Below the pieces are notes generated by a model. The model worked only from the letters and a program-made list of their open reading frames with translations. It did no database searches and had not been told where the DNA came from. DNA of 64,000 nt. It comes from Panorpa germanica. Taxonomy: Eukaryota > Arthropoda > Insecta > Mecoptera > Panorpidae. Position 1 is the stretch's first letter. Every line of letters begins with the position of its first letter. A program made the translations under genes and the position numbers. The stretch spans positions 8,680,001 through 8,744,000 of the forward strand of contig OY783212.1 of assembly GCA_963678705.1 (NCBI GenBank). Direction: 5' to 3'. Positions 48,858 to 59,445 of the stretch are shown here, in pieces.

Positions 48858-51800
48858 GTAAGTTTAATCTGCGTTTCTTTTTTTGACATTGCTTCCCATA
48901 AAATAAAATAAATGTTGACCTACTACCGGCAAGTAAGTTAAAAAGTTAATTATCTTAGCACTTGGTAAAAACTTATTCAAAAGAAATCTTAATGGAATAA
49001 TTATTAATAATTTATACAGAACGGGGAACACTTTATTATCAAACTGCTTTCAGGTCTTGACAGTTGGTCACGCCTTTTTCTAATTATGTATTTGAAAAAA
49101 GAACTTGAAAAATTTCATTTATTTATAAAACAAAAAGGTTTTTTTTAATTAATTTATTAATTACGATATTCTCTCTGTTTCCTTAGATTCGACAGATCAA
49201 TACCAAGTAAGCGATAGTGAGAAGGTGCCTTTGTCACCGGAATTAACACTGACTGAGATGGGAATCACAGAGAGCAAGCCTGTGGTGTGGGATGATGTTC
49301 ACCTGCCCAGCAAGATCCCGCTGCACGTTCACCTTGACAAAAGGATCCATAACTTTAAGTGGGTAATCGTTTGATTATCCACTATTGATTTCTGCCATTT
49401 GTGAATGTCCACACAATTTATTTACAAAAATAATTTAATTTAACTAATTGAGAATTTAACAGACACTACAAAATATAAAAACACCTTAGTTGATTTTAAA
49501 TTTGCCTAATAATATTCCGTTAAAATATTGATAGCCTTAAGATATTCAGTGATATATTATTAACGAAATTATATAATTATCTAGTAAGAGCGGTAATGAA
49601 ATCATTAAAAGATGTCTTAAGTGATTTAGTAAAATTGCTAATAATAATTAGCAAGTGTCGGGTAATGTGGTCTTGTCTTTAATAAGGCATAATTAAAATA
49701 TGAAAAACATAAATATTTTCAATTATACGTATAAACTAACAAAATATACGGACAAAGTATGCCGGGACATTATCTGGTTTTCTGATGTTCTGTTGTATTA
49801 AAACTTATTTAAAGAATGTATTTGTCTTGTCTTTTGTGAAATAAAGCTTAACTGATTTGTATTATCGTTATGTCGGATCTCAATAGCCAGTGGCGTTCGT
49901 TGTTTCAGGAACACGGACACGGTAGTCGAGATTGGGAACGAGGAGTTTCATTGTCACGTGATGGTTCTGTCCTGCTACTCAAAATACTTTGATGAAAATG
50001 TGAAGGCGCACTATATTCTTAAAGAGGTAAAATGATTTTATTTTTGATTTAATAAATGTAAAAGGCTAAGCATGTATAATGCGTGACGCTTACTTGTGAA
50101 ATACCTCCCCACTACCACAATTTATTCTAGAACCCGCTTAGCTTAACTATTCTCTACGACAAAGACAAAATTGTAATAAACGTCGTGTCTGCTAGTCTCT
50201 TAATCCTGACGTTATTTGTGGGAGAGAACGGAACCGACACCCATTTGAGATAAATTTATTATTGATGCGAGATGATGATTTGAAGCCCCGGCCTGTACTG
50301 CTCCTTCACTCTTTAGAATAACCCGTTGTATTGACGCCCCATGCGACCAAATCTCTCGTATGACCCTCAAAGGAGCTCTGCTGTCACTTGAAAGGGTTAC
50401 TGTTCATGACAGCCAGACCTATTCTGCACCTCAGTTGTGCCCACGTAATGACATACAAGCTACATGCAAGCTGCAAATAGGGTCATTTCTCTGAAGCTTA
50501 GTATTGAGTAAGCACGTTTGTTCATTGGGAAAATGTCAAGTGATGAAGATGTGATTGTGGCATGCGCTTTTATTAGAAGACGTCGAGTTAGACCTAGAAT
50601 GTATTGGCTTCATTCATACATCGAAAAGAACATTAACCGTAGATTGTTTGTTGCTGCAAGAGAGTTATCAGAGGATGATTCAATATTTTAATCATTATAC
50701 CGAATGACTTTTGTTCGAGCCCGTCATTTCTAAAATAAATTTACTTCTATGCATCTCCCTTGTTTAAATGTGCAAGCTGCAAAAAAGCGGAAAGCGTGAG
50801 TATGAAGTGGCGCTACGTGAACAGTGAGCCTAATTCTCAATTAACGTCATACATCACCGTTTAACAACCACTGGCCAAAACATTGCTTCATTCAAAACAC
50901 CCTATAGATTGTAGCAAAGGTTTATAAATAAAAGAACAGAATACACGAGCAATAAAACGATTTCCTACTGGTACAATAGTTATTCAAAATACATTTATCA
51001 AAAGTTTTCTGCTTCCGTAATGTCATCTCATTAAAAGTTATTTATTATCCAATTGTAAAATATTCCTAAAGCTATTACGCTATTTTAAACATTTAGTCAA
51101 ATATTTTTCTTTTGTTTTTCATTTTTACTTAACATTTTTCATTTTATAGGAAGAAGTTACGAAGCGTGCATTTCACATCATTTATGATTGGATGATTTTT
51201 CCAGAGAAAACCATCGTACAGTTACTGGACCGAACAAATATTCTGGAAGTCTTTATGGCGTCGCAGTTTCTCGATATAACAGGTGATCTTTCATTGTATA
51301 AGAATCTTAAAAATACATCTATCGAAATTTATATCAATTTAATTCTAAACTTTTTTAAATTGTTATATTGAAGATTTGTTATTTAGCTTATCCTTTGCAA
51401 TTCGCCGAAAACACTCCAAAACATTAAAACAATGAGCTTGTTTTAATTTCTATAAAATTGTATTATATAAAGTTGGCTACCAGAACCTCAGACGTCCAAT
51501 TATTTTATAATAGATCGCTATATTTTAGAAGATATTAACAATTTAAAAAAGCATAACGTTATAGAAAATTATAATGTATGGTACGTCACATCCGATGATA
51601 AGGCATTTCTTTTATAAAACAAACATTTTCATAAAATAACTGTTTTAACTATTGTATAAGACTGTCCAATTTTGTCCTTAGAACTAGAAGAACAATGCTG
51701 GGCGTTTATAGACAGTCACTTAGTATTTAATGAAGAAACAGCTTTTCTACTTTACCTAGAAGCAAGAAGATTAGATATTCAACCTGTGATGCAACTCATG

Positions 51801-54800
51801 ATCCAAAGGGTCATGAAATTCTTCCTAACTCTTGTGTCATCCCAAGATTTTCTGGATCTTAAAGTAGAAGAACTTTGCGTGTTGTTGCGATCAAGTTACA
51901 TTGCAGTAAATAAGTAACTAAATATTATTTGACCATTTGTCATTGTGTTTCCTAGAACTAACAATATATGTATCCTTTCTTCAGCGAGATGGAAATACTC
52001 CTGGCTGCTGTTCGTTGGCTGATGCATGACTGGGATGTCAGGCGAGTTTTTCTGTTGGATGTTATCAACTGCGTTCGATTTGGTTTAATTCACCCTCGTT
52101 CTTTAGTGGATATTAAACGAAATCCAGAAAATCCTGAACTCCTGGAAATTATGAGTGATCCGTATGTCAATCAAATGCGGGAAGATGGACTCTCGTAAGC
52201 TCTTTGATGTGTTTTTGTGAGACAGTTGTAGTAAGAGAACTGTGTCCTAAGATCGCAATATTTTCTGCAGGTACAGCATTGTGCAGTATTGGCATGGTAA
52301 AAGTGACGAAGAATATTATCACTGGGTTGATTTGTTGGGATTAGCGGAACCAGAACAAAGAAATTGGACAGGAAAACATAAGGTAAATAATAATGGACAC
52401 TCAATTTAAAAACTTTAAAAAAAACAAGTAATATATTAAAGTAGTTCTCTAGTAAAATCTCTTTTCTACAAAATTTGTTAAGCTTTACATAAATTTGTAT
52501 AAAAATATATTTTATTGTATATACCTTAACGGCGTTACAAAGTCCTAACATTTATTTAACATTCCATTTCCGAATTACCAAAACTTAGAATTAAATTATT
52601 TTCTTCCTTCTGCTCCATGTTTCTCGTCCTTTCCTCTTTCTATTTTCTTTCCTGACTCTTCTGAACATATCCTCTATTTTCTTTTCACTATCACTCCTAA
52701 ACTCGTATCCCTGTTATATGCTCCGATGTCTACCTTATACATTATGCGGAGATTCCTCTCCATTTCTTTCCATTATCTATTTAAATTTCTAGTAAATAAT
52801 TGAAGCATATTTAACATGCAGGAAGCCTAAAAACGTATATCGCTCGAGAACTGTTCTACAGACTATTAAAAAATGTGAAGTTTTGGAGGAATAAATGAAC
52901 AATAACTAAATTATAAATTTTGGCTGATTTTTAGTTTGTTTGACCAGTTAGTAATAAAGATATTTAATTTACTTAAAACTACAGTTAACTCTATCGTTTT
53001 CCAGTCATTTGTGACGTATACCGAATTCCTGTGTTTCCTGGAGGAGATTCGAGAGCACGGATTTGACAACGTTCTCTCTTCTTTGGAAACTAACGACGTC
53101 GCCCAAGACAATGGCCAAGGAGAAGTTCCAGGGTTGCATCGAATCAAAGCGCCTGAACCCCCTCAAATGTTAACAGCTACCGCTGGAAACGTACCAACTG
53201 TTAAAGAATTTCTCATGGCTCGGGAGACGGTGAGTACGGACGAACAAGTTCCTGAAGAAAGAAATTATAATAAATAAATAACTTAGTGAAAAAAGGATAA
53301 TTCACGAAAATTTTTTTTTAATGTCCATTTAATTATTGTGACATCATAATTTTTATAATTAGCAGAAAGAGATTTAACATTTTGTTATAGTTTGTGTCTA
53401 ATAGTTTACGCCATTATTTTTTAAATTGTTTTATATATTGTACTTTACTTGTTTTTATAATTACTGTATTTTTTTTATTAATATACCACTTTTTCTTGTA
53501 AAATTTGTTTCTTTCTTTTGAAACACTCATCGCAAACAGAAAATATAACATAGAAATAATCACATATTTAGAACGTGACTAAATAACCTTAACCACTTCT
53601 TCCGCTTTTATTCAATGAAGATTATAAAATAAAAAAGATTATAAAATAAAAGGCTTGGGTTGTGAATTGATTTTGAGAAATCAGTTTTTCTATTCTGTAT
53701 TTAAATATAGGTTAATTTATGTATATTGGAGTTTTTATTTTATTACATTTTTAAGAATTGACTGAGATAGAATCTATTTCAAGTTTGAGTTTCGTTTTAC
53801 CAATTAATTTCTTGACACGTCAGAAGGCTGCTAAGATTGTAACGTTTGATTTTGCATCTCTTTCACATCTCCAGTTTAAAAATGATGGAAATGGTAGGCA
53901 AATTTCTAGCTAAAAAACATATGGATTTGTCACTTATTGAGTGATGTGATAGTTCCAGTTGTTATTTGTCATAACATCTAACAGATGTCTCCATAAGTAT
54001 TTATAAGCAAAGTTAACATCGAGTAATGATGAAAAAGGTTGATTTGTTGGTAAAAATATTTTATAAAATAACGAATATATTTGTAGCAGAAAGGAGATTG
54101 CAGTTAAAGAATAAGGTTGCCAACAATAGCACCAACATGTGATTAAGGTAATGCTGACTGCATTTGTAGATGCAGTAATCTGTGTTCTCAAGGAAAATAC
54201 AAAAATATTTTAAAATGTAATGTTCTTTTTTTATTTGTATGGTACGCACTACCAATGCAGTCTCTTACCTTAAGACACAGATTGCTGCTTCTTAGCTTAA
54301 TAATAATCTTACAATCAAGTTTGTAAATGCAATATTTTATATTAAAATATTCTGTATAAAATAATATTAATTTTTTTTCATAGATGAAGAAAATAGAAAA
54401 ACCAAGTGTGCCAAGACTTGATCGTAACTTACGAACACGAATGTCACTTCCAAATGATAAAGAAAGATCGGCAGGTCTTATACAAAACGTATTTCGGGAA
54501 TATATAAAGAAACCGTCCAAAAATTATACTTTAAATAGAGTAAGTACATCCACTTCACCTTATCGAAAAGAAATAGAAACACCAAAGCCTAGAACTTCAA
54601 GAAAGTTTGAAGAAAAATTACTAACTCCTAAAGGATTAACTTGTACAGGTGTAACAACCGCTGAAACCAAAAAATCATTAGTAAATGATATAGTTAATGA
54701 AAGCAAGTAAGTAGAAAGATGTATATTGATGATAATTAATAATGATTATCATAATAGAAACATATTGTTAATAAAAAATGATTTTTACGACTCTTTTAAT

Positions 54801-57800
54801 AAAAATTTATTTAGGACTCAATACAGTCAAAGTATATTTGGACCAACTAAGAAAAACTACCTTGGTGAAAGTTCATTATTTAACTCAGATAGAGAAAGCG
54901 TTTTAGTTTTTGGTGGAACTAATCCACATGCACATTATGGGAAAGGTCGAAATACTGGGAAAGATATTTATCAATATAACCCAGAAGTTAATTTATGGGA
55001 ATTCGTTGGAGAGCTCCCAGAACCGAGGCATCACCACTCTGTAGTATTCTTCCGAGGAAGAGTTTATCTTGCAGGTAATTGAATTTGTGGAAATTGTTTA
55101 TATTGTCTTCTTTGTTTAATATGTATCCCATAGGTGGCGCAGATCCCCGAAATGATGACGTACGCAAAGTTTCCGTCGTTGTCAACACAATGTGGAGTTA
55201 CGATCCTACCTCCAGAGCGTGGTTTAGTGAAAGTAATATGTTACATCGCAGGAAGAATTTTGGATTTGTTGTTGGCAACATGAAGTTGTATGCAATCGGT
55301 GGGATGGATGGCGATGGAAAGTAAGTTAAAGAAATACTTTTAATTTAAACACCATTTGAAATGCAATATTATAAGAAGGATGTACAGAAAGTAACTTACG
55401 TTATGGAATAAACTGAACCCAAGTGAAACGACAAGGAATTTATTATATGTATTTAAAACAACGTACACAATCTCACTGAACGTTAAGCAGAGATTAGGTC
55501 TACCTACCTTTGTTTAAATCATTTCTCTTTCCCATTTTATCATTATCATTCTTCCATCTTCTTTCTTTCTTCCTATACGATTATCATACATGGTTTTCTA
55601 AACTGGTTATTGAAAGATTTCGAACGAACTACAAAGGATGTTGATGTATTAAGTTACATATCACAATGGTGTGAACTTCTTCGAACAAATGTTTAGTGTT
55701 GCATGTTGGAATCGCACTAGTGTGTACAACACATTAATGTAGTCAGGTTCCTTTAAACATTTGGGGGGGGGGATACCCCCTTTTGTGCAGGTGTTAAATT
55801 TTGTACTTTTTGCATTTTATAGGGCTTTAATCATAGATCATTTTTTAATATGCGCCCCATGTTACGAGCAGACACATTAAGATGTTTCGCCAATTAAACT
55901 GCGCTTTCTTTCGTGGATTACGTTGATTTCTGCCCTGCACCTTTAGAACCATTTCTAGGGATGTTACTGTTTTAGGATGTCCACCTCCATGACGTTTTTT
56001 GATGCTACCAGTGTCATTGTAACGTGTAATGATCCGATACACAAAGATTTTGTTCACACGTAAATGTCGGAGTCATTAACAATATCTGGATGCGCTTCAA
56101 TTCCATTTCGATAACTTTTTTTAACCGCAACTTAAAACGATATACTTCTGTAAGCTTGTAAACAACATAACAGACTGACGCTTGTCAAAAAATGAGCGCG
56201 CTGTCATTAGCCGTTTGGTTGCTGCAGCCGCGTGAAATTAGTAACACTTCGAGCGCCGACCACTATACATACAATTTAAAATTTAAGTTTAATGTAATAA
56301 ATATTCTTACCCTTGTATATTAACCCGTATTCCAAAATTTACTTTAATTTAAACTTTCAGTTATCTCGTCCTGTACATAGATACACCTACCCGCATTTCT
56401 CATTTTATACTTTTGTATACAAAACAATTTATTTCAAAATATATCTTCATCATCGTCATCTACATTTCAAGAAGTTTTCTACAGAAAATTAATTAAAACA
56501 GTAACGTGATCAATCTAAAAAATAATTACGCAGTTTATAAGACTGAGAAAGATAATGAAGTTCATGTTTATTCTATGTTGAATATAAGAAAGTGTTGGGA
56601 AAAGGAGGCGGAGATATCCACGGCTTCAAGTATAATTTAAGAATATCTTTACATTTAATCTTTTGGTATTTCATAACAAAAGGAATATTTATTTAATTAT
56701 TTTTATCTTTTTTGTATAACACCTGTTATAATTAAAAATAAAATATTTTTAGAAAAGTTATTTTTGAAATAAATTATCGCAATAATTTAGGAACTCATGC
56801 CTATGTTATCGTACGAGGTGTGGGGGTATTTCTAAAAGACATACGCCCAACAGATGTGTAGCGTGAACCCTTGCCTTTCGATTGGCGACTCTTCTCTACA
56901 GATATATTAGTCTTGCAGTGGCCATTGTTTGTATAAGATCCATCCTAGATATAATTCATATGAAATTAGGAAAGACCGTCATCTTTTATTAAAAGAACTT
57001 TTTGGTAAAGAAGTAGAAGTAAGAAGAAATACGTACGCGGGTTTTTGATTGGTTAAGCTTTTCCAAATTGCGGTTTACGATAAGTAAATGCAAAAGACTT
57101 TAAAAATCTGAATATTTTTCGTATTAGTGACGTTATATAACATTACATAATTTTGCATAAAAACTCTATTACTTAATATCGATAAACCTGAATTTCTGTT
57201 GGAATTTAACGAAATATTATTAACCTAAAAAATGGGCTTGTGTCCTTATCAGTGGTCGATTTTTCAATTGTTGATTGAAATTGATGTTAATAAATGTGTA
57301 TTAGCGTGTCTATTTTATTAAATATCTAAATATTGACGGAGATATAGCAATTAAAAGTTTGAATTGTAGTTTCAGCGCTAGAAATGGTCGGCCATATTTG
57401 TATGACGTGAAATGCATTTTAACGTCAGTTATTTGTTGAGTAGGTCAGTGCTGTGGTAATGTTTTGTAGCTGTTGGTAGCCAAATAATCAAGTCAAATCA
57501 AAGAATAATAAGTTTTTATTTTATTTAACTCTGTTACGGCAGACATAATATTTAAATTTTGTTGTTCCATGAAATAGCTGTAAATAATATTTGATATTTT
57601 GATATATAAATACATATAGCAGAGATTTATGAGCTGTAAGGTTGGTAACCTTACACAAGGATTGTGATGTCACATGCACTTGGAATGTGTACAACGTTGA
57701 ATCCCTTTAATAATTAAAGAGACAAAATGACTTTTTTAATTGTTAATATCTCTTAACATATAAGGAGTTATTAAAAAATACTTAAACATTTGAGGTTCTA

Positions 57801-59445
57801 GTGACCCACTTTATCAATATATAGTACACTTTTATAGAAATTAAGACATAGGACACAAGCCCATTATGTAATAAGTAAACTTTTTTTATGTTAAATAAAA
57901 TTACCTGAAATAGCATTTTGTAACAACCCAGTGTAATATGTTTGCAAAACGTTATTTATTAGGTAAAATTTCTTACATAAAAGGCATCTTTTACTCGTAT
58001 ACAACTTTTTCTTTGGCAGACACTAAGTATGTTATGTATAATATATTTTAATGTTTAATCCTATACATCCGCCTTTAAATAACTTCCTCAGTTGTCAATC
58101 CCCCGTGTAATGTGCTCGTAGTGCTTCTTCCTCCAGTCATTTACGATCCTATTTAATCCTTCCCGGAACACAACTCTAAAATCCCGTGGTTTTAGGGTCC
58201 TGTCTTCGGTTGAACAATTCGATCCCCTATCCGGAACATGGACTGAAGTAGCGCCAATAAGTTCCCCCCGCATGGGTATAGCTTGTACCAAGTATAGGGA
58301 CTACATCTGGGTTGCAGGGGGGATGACAGAAGCTGATGAAGGTCGAAACAAGGTCACCAATGCCGTAGAAGTTTACAACGTTCACAAAAATGAGTAAGTT
58401 GAGTTTTTTTTCAAAAGCTATTTGAAGTAAATTGAAGGTAATAGCTTTGCAATCGATTTTTATACTATTATACTTTTTATATTATATATTTTATATTATT
58501 AAAATATTTGATATTTTAATATATAAATACATATAGCAGAAATTTATGAGCTGCAAGGTTGGTAACCTGTAAACTTGTCAGAGTTCTGTCAAGAATATTA
58601 CGCTTTTACGCTCTGTTGTATAAAAGAGATAGCAACATAGCGGTTGTGAGGTCACATGCATTTGGAATGTTGTACAACGTTGAATCCTGAATCCGAATGA
58701 AATAATTAAAGAGACAAAATGACTTTTTTAATTGTTAATATCTCCTAACATATAAGGAGTTATTAAAAAATAATAAGACATTTAAGGTTCAGTAACCTAC
58801 TTCATCAATATATAGGACACTTTTATAGAAATTAAGAAATAGGCACAAGCACATTTTCTATAGAAAAAGAAAACTTTGTTTTAAACCATTTTGAAAATTA
58901 TAAAAACCGCTTTTAAAAAATGTTAGGATATTATAGTATAATGAAAAGGGACTATTAAATAATAACCTATTTTGTAATAACATATTTATTTGAGTTAATA
59001 ACAAGGCGCTTTATGGCAGTACCTAAGTAATATACCAAATATCTCATTTCACAGGTGGAATCGACTCTATGACCTTCGCATTCCATGTGCATTTGCTAAA
59101 ATGTTCACAATGAATGACAAGTTACATCTGATTGGAGGAGCGGGTCGAATAAACGAAAAAGATCGTGCCATGTCCAGCTTAGCGTCAATAGATATCTGGA
59201 ATGACAAAACTAAAACATGGAAATTAGAAACTGAATTGACAATACCTAGGCATGGCCATACTATAAGTCATTTAGGAACGCAAATATTAATTATTGGAGG
59301 AATGACAACAACATTCATGAGAGCTTTATCAAATGTAGAATGTTTTTGCTGTGAAAGGGGAACTTGGTTAAAAGGTCTTAAAGGTTTACCAACTAAATTA
59401 TCAGGACACGCTTCTTTAAGCTTACCCCCTGCATGCATTATGTAA
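41860..59445 (+). CDS. BTB-BACK-Kelch protein gene, 19 supported coding exons
   Basis: Exons in phase: 41860-41924, 42055-42140, 42207-42330, 45471-45758, 46905-47034, 47140-47214, 48743-48857, 49187-49358, 49909-50026, 51150-51282, 51682-51913, 51985-52194, 52271-52382, 53005-53229, 54384-54706, 54815-55074, 55134-55320, 58196-58393, 59055-59445 (stop TAA). All have GT-AG borders. The sum, with the candidate first exon at 32091-32183, is 3537 nt (1178 aa). The order is a long low-complexity N-terminal region, a BTB fold, a BACK region, a polar linker and a C-terminal Kelch propeller. Proteins of this layout commonly bring substrates to Cullin-3 ubiquitin ligases or bind actin; which applies here is not visible. 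The N-terminal extension of more than 350 residues is unusual for the family. I do not assign an orthologue. The introns contain many transposons. Confidence 0.88.
42671..44103 (+). mobile_element. AATGGGCTTGTG MITE, copy D, interrupted by a TTAA MITE
   Basis: Left terminus AATGGGCTTGTGCCC at 42671. The body is colinear with copy C apart from the 750-bp insertion at 42882-43631. Copy D (like copy E) has about 60 bp more after GGTTGGTAACCT, containing CTTGCCAGAGTTCT, than copies A and C. Its right terminus is lost: homology ends at GAAATTAAGACG. Confidence 0.8.
42882..43631. mobile_element. piggyBac-type (TTAA) MITE inserted into MITE copy D
   Basis: The terminal inverted repeats GGGGTCTTCTCACTTT are exact at both ends. 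They are flanked by TTAA at 42878-42881 and 43632-43635, the target duplication of piggyBac-type elements. A second, internal 18-bp perfect inverted repeat, TGGCTATAGCGCATACCA (43176-43193) against 43332-43349, brackets a centre with poly-T/poly-A runs. The frame at 43292-43474 is not a gene. Confidence 0.88.
44655..45085 (-). mobile_element. Mariner-like non-coding relic, copy 3, split by a MITE
   Basis: On the minus strand this reads in the same order as the relics at 9780-9905 and 36081-36220 (ATAAGTTCGTAAAATGACAT at 45083 downward, CAAAATTTCATGACATTACG, GATACAGTGGTTTTAGTGAC). It is interrupted at a TA by the MITE at 44748-45000; removing the MITE joins GTTAGTA and CTTTCT as expected. Confidence 0.6.
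44748..45000. mobile_element. Tc1/mariner-type MITE of the CCCAGTAAAC family, copy 2
   Basis: Reverse orientation relative to copies 1 and 3. The ends are CCCAGTAAACAATTTGGTGA and CTCCAAAATGTTTACTGGG. TA flanks are at 44745-44746 and 45001-45002, with one extra T on the left. The interior is highly similar to copy 3. Confidence 0.85.
45953..46196. repeat. Foldback element in an intron of the BTB-BACK-Kelch gene
   Basis: Left arm 45953-46050 (AAATTTGAAATATCTT at the outside, TTTTATAAGGGGTTCT in the middle, AAAAATTATTGATTTCTTAA inside) and right arm 46091-46196 are inverted copies with a few mismatches. The spacer is about 40 bp. The transcript of this intron could fold into a hairpin with arms of about 100 bp. 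No target duplication was identified. Confidence 0.75.
46465..46625 (+). mobile_element. Fragment resembling the right end of the AATGGGCTTGTG MITE family next to a mariner-like terminus
   Basis: TTAGGTTGGCAAAAGTTTTTG at 46467 resembles a mariner terminal repeat. Downstream, AATAATTGGATATTTGAG, GGCCAACTTTAATAATATAC and AAATTCAGTTATGGTTCACA follow the order of the MITE's right part. Both are heavily diverged. Confidence 0.35.
47305..47345 (+). mobile_element. Possible hAT-type terminus
   Basis: CAGTGGTCTCCATACTTTTG followed by a GCGGCC block has the form of a common hAT terminal region. The other end was not found. Confidence 0.35.
47565..47612 (-). pseudogene. Possible scrap of the LINE C-terminus
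   Basis: On the minus strand, codons read EKKGRR-stop-MAEISR. This matches SEGKRWMAEIVRR near the end of the LINE at 36957-37260, with TGG changed to TAG. The surrounding + strand is pyrimidine-rich like the other LINE relic. It is short and weak. Confidence 0.3.
48147..48400. mobile_element. Tc1/mariner-type MITE of the CCCAGTAAAC family, copy 3
   Basis: 254 bp, CCCAGTAAACATTTTGGAGT to TCACCAAATTGTTTACTGGG, flanked by TA at 48145-48146 and 48401-48402. It lies in the intron 47215-48742 of the BTB-BACK-Kelch gene. Confidence 0.88.
49187..52382 (+). CDS. BTB-BACK-Kelch gene: BTB and BACK exons (exons 9-14)
   Basis: The BTB fold starts around LDKRIHNFKNTDTVVEIGNE and EFHCHVMVLSCYSKYFDE, split by the intron at 49359-49908, and continues through EEVTKRAFHIIYDWMIFPE and NILEVFMASQFLDI. 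The usual D in the H-KAVLAA-S-YF region is replaced (HCHVMVLSCYSKYF), but the pattern is clear. The BACK part follows with EEQCWAFIDSHL, EETAFLLYLEARRLDI, FLDLKVEELCVLLRSSYIAV, EMEILLAAVRWLMHDWDVRR and VRFGLIHPRSLVDI. The sixth exon adds a Trp/Tyr-rich stretch, QYWHGKSDEEYYHWVDLLGL, which is not part of standard BACK. Confidence 0.9.
50533..50740 (+). pseudogene. N-terminal relic of a PIF/Harbinger (HARBI1-like) transposase
   Basis: The ATG at 50533 opens 52 codons: MSSDEDVIVACAFIRRRRVR, then MYWLHSYIEKN, LFVAARELSEDDSIF and a stop at 50689-50691. A shift of frame then gives RMTFVRARHF and another stop. The order of an acidic start, a basic RRRR patch, W-H, and the ELxxDDxxF plus Y-RM motif is the N-terminus of insect Harbinger nucleases. 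The catalytic part is gone. It lies in the intron 50027-51149. Confidence 0.65.
51436..51562 (-). mobile_element. Diverged fragment of the AATGGGCTTGTG MITE family, reverse orientation
   Basis: Read on the minus strand it gives TTTTTTAAATTGTTAATATC, a degenerate TTGGACGTCTGAGGTTCTGG block and TTTATAGAAATTAAAAC, matching the right part of copies A and C. It lies in the intron 51283-51681. Confidence 0.55.
53005..54706 (+). CDS. BTB-BACK-Kelch gene: linker exons (exons 15-16)
   Basis: Exon 53005-53229 encodes SFVTYTEFLCFLEEIREHGF and a Pro-rich piece (APEPPQMLT). Exon 54384-54706 encodes a basic, Ser/Thr-rich stretch including IQNVFREYIKKPSKNYTLNR, which resembles neither BACK nor Kelch. Both junctions keep the frame (phase 0 and phase 2). 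Such a long insert between BACK and the propeller is not typical. The intron 53230-54383 is AT-rich and empty of recognisable features. Confidence 0.85.
54815..59445 (+). CDS. BTB-BACK-Kelch gene: Kelch propeller exons (exons 17-20)
   Basis: Four exons encode about five or six Kelch blades. The blades show the GG doublet and the spaced Y/W pair: VLVFGGTNPH with YQYNPEVNLWEFVGELPEPR; VYLAGGADPR with MWSYDPTSRAWF; LYAIGGMDGDGK with VEQFDPLSGTWTEVAPISSP; IWVAGGMTEADEG with VEVYNVHKNEWNRL; LHLIGGAGRI with IDIWNDKTKTWK; ILIIGGM with VECFCCERGTWLKGL. The protein ends in ACIM at 59442 and the TAA occupies 59443-59445. The 2.9-kb intron 55321-58195 holds a Tc1-like fragment and MITE copy C. The intron 58394-59054 holds MITE copy E. 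Confidence 0.92.
55845..56266 (-). pseudogene. Tc1-like transposase, N-terminal HTH fragment
   Basis: The minus-strand frame reads IFVYRIITRYNDTGSIKKR, then GGGHPKTVT and a degenerate NPRKKAQFNWRNI. This is the paired-type helix-turn-helix DNA-binding start of Tc1-like transposases, with the catalytic DDE part absent. Upstream, the likely ATG at about 56110 (MELKRIQ) is separated from this part by a frameshift. The terminal repeat on the right reads TAGTGGTCGGCGCTCGAAGT from about 56266 inward. On the left the element breaks off near a G10 run (55763-55772). It lies in the intron 55321-58195. Confidence 0.75.
57231..57865 (+). mobile_element. AATGGGCTTGTG MITE, copy C (intact reference copy)
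   Basis: 635 bp. The left end AATGGGCTTGTGTCC and the right end GGACACAAGCCCATT are perfect 15-bp inverted repeats. It is the most complete copy in the window and has no coding capacity. The flanks (CCTAAAA and ATGTAAT) do not show a clear target duplication, so the superfamily remains open. Confidence 0.88.
58500..58855 (+). mobile_element. AATGGGCTTGTG MITE, copy E (right half)
   Basis: Begins inside the family consensus at AATATTTGATATTTTAATAT and runs to a degenerate right terminus, AGGCACAAGCACATT. It contains the CTTGTCAGAGTTCTGTC block, which places it with copy D. It lies in the intron 58394-59054, starting about 105 bp after the donor. Confidence 0.75.

Noticed and set aside
52600..52780. 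Pyrimidine-rich intron block resembling antisense LINE coding sequence
   Set aside because: The minus-strand translation is Lys/Arg/Glu-rich, but no motif of the LINE could be aligned.
54061..54520. Minus-strand frames opposite the linker exon
   Set aside because: They are antisense to the exon at 54384-54706, which is supported by phase and splice sites.
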